Shown: piece after piece, positions 59,174 through 64,000 of the stretch
Layout: each line of letters opens with the position of its first letter
Position numbering within the stretch: the stretch's first letter is position 1
Assembly (NCBI GenBank): GCA_018287875.1
Contig: JAGVVL010000002.1
Location: 1,302,001-1,366,000 of the forward strand
Origin: Nigrospora sphaerica
Taxonomy: Eukaryota > Ascomycota > Sordariomycetes > Amphisphaeriales > Apiosporaceae
Direction of reading: 5' to 3'
DNA length: 64,000 nt
Notes under the pieces: generated by a model
What the model saw: the letters and a program-made list of their open reading frames with translations, nothing else
Database searches by the model: none
What the model was told of the DNA's origin: nothing
Program-made: the position numbers and the translations under genes

Positions 59174-60433
59174 GTGCGATGTATCTCCATCAGGTTAAGG
59201 TTAAATACCCGGTCGCTGACGGCCCAGATCCCGAATGAACAGCAGACCTTCGATTCGGTAGCTGCTCACCTCGTTGACGGGCGAACCCACGGCGATTATT
59301 ATCGAGCTCACAAACGAAAGCTTCCTACCACTACAGCCATACCCGATACTAACCGTGTCGACATGGAGTCTGAGACCTCGGAAATTGACGGCGTGCTGTC
59401 GGTAAGCACGAACACGACGTTCCGTTTTGCGACATGTCTCGACCTCCATGATGAAACCTGCCCACTGATCCAGGCCATCTGGTCCAGTATGCGAGACGAG
59501 GGACTGCTCTTAGAGCCGGAAGCACCAATGTCTCCGGCTATGCCCGAGCTCTCGATCATCTCGGTGCTCCCCTGCCCCAAGTGTCATGATACAAAGGCGT
59601 CACGAGAACAGAGCATGGAGGGCTGGCTCTATATCCCGCGCAAGGATTCGCCAACAAGGCGTGCCGAGCTTGCCTGGATCGGCTATGCCCTCGAGTCCCT
59701 AGGTTCCGACGAACGGCCTCATCTTGTCAGATGGGCTTACGTATGCGTCGAGCTTCTTGGTGTGGATGTGACCCTAAAATTGGCCGCCTGTTTTCGGGAC
59801 GCCTCTCATCCCGAGGGACCCCTCTGCGATGGTGCTGCTTCACGCTGCCTGAGGGACAGCGTCGATGACTACGAGACGCGAAAGCGGGTCCGGACAGCAC
59901 GTCGCGCTCGCGAGGGTCTAATGGCTTCCGCCTGGAAAGAACTCACGACAACCGCGAGGGCACTCGAGCATCAATTGGAGCAGACCGTTGATTCCGGCAC
60001 TGACTTGAGCGTCCTGAATCAGGCAGGCGCAAGTTTCCAATGCGCCGCGATGCTCTACGGATCATGTGTTGAGGAGATGGTCAAGATGCCAGAGGGATTC
60101 CTAGGCTCGTCCAAAGCACCCCGTGGTGACTTTAATGTCTGCGCGGAGGTTCAGGAGTTGCAGCTTCAGATCCAGGAGGTGACGGAGTGCGTAGCCCGTG
60201 CTCAGCGCTTACCTGTCGAGACAGGCCTTGAGATGCTTCTGCCCTTTCGGGAGATGCCGAGCGCGGATGAGGTCCACCGCCTGAGCACGGCCGCCAAAGT
60301 CTCCGAAGGCCACCTGGGGGAGCTTCGTGAGAGACTCGGAGATTTCCAGCGAACCGTCAAGGAGATAGAGTACGTGGTCGAGGCAGAAGATGCCTGTCTC
60401 CTACGCTTGGCTTGGTCGATCGAGGATGATTAA
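59174..60433 (+). CDS. Unrecognised protein with C-terminal coiled coil
   Basis: One open frame of 419 codons without introns. I recognise no domain. The first 60 residues are weak, and the ATG at 59363 (MESETSEIDG) is a likely alternative start, giving 356 aa. Residues after that include a single CPKC pair, a Trp/Leu-rich helical part (LAWIGYALESLG, LVRWAYVCVELLGV), a basic stretch RKRVRTARRAREG, then long helices with heptad patterns (AEVQELQLQIQEVTECVARA, LGELRERLGDFQRTVKEIEY). No signal peptide or membrane segment is seen, so it is probably cytosolic or nuclear. Length, even composition and lack of a competing frame support a real gene. Confidence 0.6.
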   Translation: MRCISIRLRLNTRSLTAQIPNEQQTFDSVAAHLVDGRTHGDYYRAHKRKLPTTTAIPDTNRVDMESETSEIDGVLSVSTNTTFRFATCLDLHDETCPLIQAIWSSMRDEGLLLEPEAPMSPAMPELSIISVLPCPKCHDTKASREQSMEGWLYIPRKDSPTRRAELAWIGYALESLGSDERPHLVRWAYVCVELLGVDVTLKLAACFRDASHPEGPLCDGAASRCLRDSVDDYETRKRVRTARRAREGLMASAWKELTTTARALEHQLEQTVDSGTDLSVLNQAGASFQCAAMLYGSCVEEMVKMPEGFLGSSKAPRGDFNVCAEVQELQLQIQEVTECVARAQRLPVETGLEMLLPFREMPSADEVHRLSTAAKVSEGHLGELRERLGDFQRTVKEIEYVVEAEDACLLRLAWSIEDD

Positions 60434-60813
60434 ATGAGAGAGGAAAAGCAACGGTGAAGATTGAGCGACGAAGGAAACGAAAGACGACCCGAGACCGACT
60501 CTCTGGCAGAATGTCGTCAAGATATGCTACTCGAGGTATGTTAGTCTGAGATTCCAGACACAATGGAGGTTTTCGATGAGAATTACGCCACCGCTTTCCT
60601 GGGCTGTCGGTACGCAGAGACCACAATGCGACGTAGTGGGTGGGCATGTCCCCTTACAAAGTTACCAATGCAGAGAAGGTGGTCTCGTTCTATGATAATA
60701 GTATTACTAAATCCGGGTATGTAAACCGCGTCGTGTCGATTTGTCAAACATTGGCAGCCGTCTCTGACAGCTCACCGTTGGCCCCCGAGCCCACCACCCA
60801 CATCCGGCTTTGC
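60434..60813. other. Intergenic region, 380 bp, convergent
   Basis: It holds the 3' ends of the unrecognised gene and of the small secreted protein gene. Nothing else is seen. Confidence 0.55.
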
Positions 60814-61389
60814 TTATTTCGGCCGCACGTCGGCGGTAAAGCTCACGCTCTGGCTCTTCTTGCCGCGGTTGGCTTGGTCCAGCTTGACGTTGGCGGCGAG
60901 CTTGGTCTGGATGTCGGCTAGCTGGGCGGCCTTGTCGGTGGCGCCCTGGGCCTGCTGGATCTGCACCAGCATCTCAAAGGTGCGCAGCTTGAGCACCTTG
61001 TTCTTGATCTTGCCCACCTGGAGAGAGTTGGCGTTGGCTCCCGAGGCGGCGGCCACGGCACTGTTGAACGAGGCCTCGGCGTTCTCGGCCGTCTGCCGCG
61101 CCGCCACCAAGATGGCGAGGTCCGACTTGGACACGGCGGCCGGGTTTTTCATGTTCACCTGGGGTGGAGGCCGGAGGTCAGCGAGCTCGAACACAAGCTC
61201 GAGTAGCAAGGGCTCCCTTACCGGGAATTTCTGGTTCGTCTCTTGGAGCGCGTTGCCGCCGACGCCGCCCGAGATCTGGAACTGGTTGTAGGGCTGGAAC
61301 GTGAGGGCTCTCTTTTCGACGACGGCGGTGGGGGCTGCCAACGTCGAGAAGGCGAGGGAGAGCATGACGGCAAGGCTGGAGAACTGCAT
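60814..61389 (-). CDS. Small secreted protein of a common fungal family
   Basis: The model is complement(join(60814..61158, 61222..61389)), 170 aa. The signal peptide is MQFSSLAVMLSLAFSTLAA, then a possible Kex2 site VVEKR. The mature part has FQPYNQFQISGGVGGNA and, after splicing, KFPVNMKNPAAVSKSDLAIL and ARQTAENAEASFN, a pattern I know from uncharacterised secreted proteins of Sordariomycetes. It is helical, has no Cys and ends SVSFTADVRPK. The intron (GTAAGG...CAG, 63 bp) is a multiple of three with no stop, so unspliced mRNA would encode a 21-residue insertion; splicing is preferred because it restores the conserved spacing. Function is unknown. Confidence 0.75.
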   Translation of the reverse strand: MQFSSLAVMLSLAFSTLAAPTAVVEKRALTFQPYNQFQISGGVGGNALQETNQKFPVREPLLLELVFELADLRPPPQVNMKNPAAVSKSDLAILVAARQTAENAEASFNSAVAAASGANANSLQVGKIKNKVLKLRTFEMLVQIQQAQGATDKAAQLADIQTKLAANVKLDQANRGKKSQSVSFTADVRPK

Positions 61390-63051
61390 GTTGGGCGACG
61401 GGTACGCAGTAGGAATTCTAGGTGGGATTGGTCTGTCGAATCGGCGGCAAGGAATGACTTTCAACGAACGAGGGAACAGCGCAGCTGTGTAAAGAATGGA
61501 ACGGGGCGAACGGGTGAAGAACCGGGCACAACTTCAGACGAATTGGCCATCTCGGAGATCTTATATGCCGGGAACCGAATAAGCTCTTTTCGAGTCCAGT
61601 CGCTCCTTTTGACGGATGTCTGAAGGGAAAGAGGTGGAATCTGGTTACGATGCGACGTTTGATCTACGACAGGGGGTTCGAGACGGAGCTCCTTCAAACT
61701 TGTAAGTGGGTCGCAAGCTCACGATACCACAGGCGCAGGCCGACCTACACAGAAAGCACCACCACAAGTTCGTATACTTTTTGTCTTAAGTAGGGAGCTG
61801 TCCGAGTAGCCTTTCGCCAAGTATGTATGCCTCTGTGTTATCAAGTCTTCGTGAATAATAGAACGACCGGTCGCTAAGAAATCTGCCGGCTTCGTTGGCT
61901 GGTCAGTCCTATTGAGGTAGCCTCTCCGCAAGCGCCTCGGCCCGTGAGTGAGCCTGGTCCCCTCCATTTCGTTGTGGGTAATAATTATAGCTAGAACTTG
62001 AGCGGTGATCTTCCTGAAAAGTGACATCCTCCGGGGTGCCCCTGGACCCGAATGGAAGCGGCTCGGGGCGGAGTTTGGGGGGCAAGTCCCTTTCTAGTCA
62101 AATATCCAGGGAAAAACCCATGGTTGATCACCACTGCCCTGGAGCCGACCCGGACGGTTCCCATCCCTACCATTCCCACAGGGCTGGGAACGTTGCATCA
62201 ATGTCTCCCGGTCCCGCTTCTCGAACCGGGGGGTCTTCAGCTCAGCTGCTGCTTGCTTCACAAACTCGTCATTGTGCCGCCTATCAATGGGAACTATTTG
62301 GGCACATCTTTGGCACGGCAGACATAGGACCCAGTTTTGGAGCGACTTAACAAGTCGCATCCACCAGTCTGCTCATGGTGGTCGCTGCTGTCTATTCCAG
62401 TTCTAGAGGATCGACCTCACAACCGAGTTCTCCACTAGGCATCATTCCGTTAGGGATCCCCTATTCTGGTTTATGCTGACGAAAAGTTGGTAGGCCTATA
62501 ACTTCACTTGAATTCATATTCAAGCCTTTGATTAATTATATGTTTTCCAAATATGACTTGTACGTAATGTATCCGAAGGGAGCTACTGTGGCACGGCTAT
62601 TGGCCGGGAATGCGCAGGTGTGACTATGGATGTAAGTAAGAGGAAGAGGCCCAAGCCGAGTTCATCCTTACGTGGCGGTAGATCCGTGGAGGAGGCACCT
62701 GCTGTTATTAGGGCGACCGTCTTTGATAGCAATGGCGATTGTTTAAAAGAATACGTTCTCGGCAAAGCGTAAACCCTACTAACACCCTACCCTACATAGG
62801 CAATGTTCATAAGAATCACCGCGTTATGGTAAATGTAGGCTATTTTAGGACTCCTTGTATGTGACCCTGCATGTAGGAGAAGGCTGGTTCCTGTGAGCCT
62901 GTGATGTTAGTGGAGAGGTGGTGTCGCCCTACGAACACACAGTACCTACGGGGGCCTGAAGCTGGAAGCGGTGCTGATGTCAGAATTTAGCGTCACCTAA
63001 ATAGGCAGGCGAGTGGCCTTTTGCCTCCCATGGCTGAGTCTTCTACATGGA
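61390..63051. other. Intergenic region of about 1.7 kb
   Basis: The shared upstream region of two divergent genes. It is AT-richer between about 62460 and 62880. Short frames only; no RNA gene or mobile element recognised. Confidence 0.5.
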
Positions 63052-63059
63052 TATATAAA
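63052..63059 (+). promoter_or_regulatory. TATA box of the beta-lactamase-family gene
   Basis: TATATAAA lies 86 bp upstream of the ATG at 63145, a good core-promoter position. Confidence 0.5.
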
Positions 63060-63144
63060 GACGTAGATTGCAGACGGCGATATATCTCTACGGTCAAGCC
63101 GAAACATCATCCTCGTGCCCCGGCGTGAGAGCACATTTTTGACC

Positions 63145-64000
63145 ATGCCCGGCGGCGTACCAACGTGGAATACGGGCGCTCAATCTCCTTTCACGGACAA
63201 TGTAAAAGATTGTATCAACTCGATCTCGGAACACTATCGCCTTCCCAGTGTTTCAATTGGCACAATCAGCGGGACCGATGTGTACACGCATGTGGGTGAG
63301 CTTTGGGGGTGTTAGGCGAGTACTTACTCACATTTACCCAGGTGGTAGGAAATGCAAAGCTTGGCAAAGAGCCCGCCAAGGCCACTGAAGACACGCTTTA
63401 CTATATCGCGTCTTTGACTAAATCGTTTACTGCAACTTCTTTGCTTTCCGTCCTACGACAGCAACCACCGGGCCCGAGCCCCGTCACCCTGGAAACCAAA
63501 GTCGCGTCGATCATCCCCGACGAATTTGTGCTGCCTGACGAGTACAGTACGACGCATGCGACTATTGGCGATGCTGCGGGTCATCTCCTCGGCATAGGAA
63601 ATTACAACCTGACCTATGGTAGCCCGGGGTACGGAGTACGCGATGCCGTGGAGTCTCTGCGGAATCTTCCCATGGCGGGAGAACTTCGCCAGAAGCATCA
63701 TTATGCCAACTTGGGCTATATGGTTTTGCAGCGTACGATCGAGGCACTTACCAAGAGACGGATAGAGGACAGCCACAGACAACATATCTGGGAGCCGCTT
63801 TCCATGTCGTCCACGTACATCAAGCTGGATGACGCAATAAAGTCTGACAAACTGCTGGCAGATGGGTACTCGTGGGATCCCCTTTACGAGACCGTGCGGA
63901 AAGCGCCATACGCCGACGACTACCCTCTCGTGGGTGGCGGCGGCATTATTACTTCGCTCCGGGATCTGCTCCGTTACTTGTACGCCGTTATCCACCAGGA
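63145..64000 (+). CDS. Beta-lactamase-family serine hydrolase (partial, 3' end outside window)
   Basis: The model is join(63145..63291, 63342..>64000). The frame is open to the right edge. The class C-like motifs are present: SxxK as YIASLTKSF (Ser73, Lys76) and YxN as HHYANLGYM (Tyr170). The usual LLSHxSGL loop between them is changed to TIGDAAGHLLGIGNYN, so that loop is degenerate or divergent. The late segment VGGGGIITSLRDLLRYL fits the family. Fungal members include esterases, lactone hydrolases and transesterases such as LovD relatives; the substrate cannot be inferred. An alternative splice pair (donor GTGAGC at 63296, acceptor TAG ending at 63348) also keeps the frame and removes one Val. 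No signal peptide is seen. Confidence 0.82.

Noticed and set aside
1..64000. CRISPR arrays, rRNA, insertion sequences
   Set aside because: No regularly spaced repeats, rRNA-like sequence or transposase motifs were seen, and the DNA is eukaryotic.

Overview
The window is nuclear DNA from a filamentous ascomycete. Genes carry short introns (about 50 to 140 bp) with fungal splice sites, coding sequence is GC-rich, and the gene content is typically fungal: WSC-domain wall protein, GH128 glucanase, PTS2 thiolase, fungal rhodopsin-domain protein, Btn1, a Ypr097w-type protein, NRPS and NRPS-like enzymes. The gene set and the TACCTA(A/G)GTA-type words between genes suggest Sordariomycetes, but species or order cannot be fixed by reading.

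Layout. 0-1 kb: 5' end of an NRPS on the minus strand, cut by the left edge in its first adenylation domain. 2.8-5.3 kb: four-WSC secreted protein (+). 6.8-8.3 kb: secreted pepsin-type aspartic protease (-). 12.3-13.6 kb: Myb/SANT-like DNA-binding protein with an AT-hook (+). 16.0-17.1 kb: GPI-type GH128 glucanase (+). 18.6-20.0 kb: peroxisomal 3-ketoacyl-CoA thiolase (+). 20.4-23.1 kb: six-exon amidase-signature gene with an apparent one-base frameshift (+). 23.3-26.3 kb: TTC27/Emw1-type TPR protein (-). 27.4-32.0 kb: GYF-domain (Smy2/GIGYF-like) protein (-). 38.1-41.5 kb: NRPS-like A-T-R carboxylate reductase (+). 42.7-43.3 kb: secreted SRPBCC-like protein (-). 44.1-46.2 kb: PXB/DUF3818 protein without a PX domain (-). 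51.3-52.7 kb: rhodopsin-domain membrane protein (+), tail-to-tail with Btn1/CLN3 at 52.8-54.3 kb (-). 55.3-56.6 kb: App1-type phosphatidate phosphatase (-). 58.0-59.0 kb: glutathione S-transferase (+). 59.2-60.4 kb: unrecognised protein (+). 60.8-61.4 kb: small secreted protein (-). 63.1 kb to the right edge: beta-lactamase-family serine hydrolase (+), cut by the window end.

Most genes are housekeeping, lipid-metabolism or cell-surface genes and do not form one pathway. The two secondary-metabolism enzymes lie about 37 kb apart and are not obviously one cluster. Gene-poor stretches (8.3-12.3, 32-38 and 46-51 kb) hold no coding sequence I can support and no recognisable transposon, tRNA or CRISPR. 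I found no clear new multigene system. The best leads are a duplicated propeptide unit ending in Lys-Arg in the aspartic protease, a cluster of CCTCGG fatty-acid-response-type sites before the thiolase, a 4E-binding-type motif in the GYF protein, the frameshifted amidase with a GC-AG intron, and an intron in the small secreted protein that could be retained in frame.
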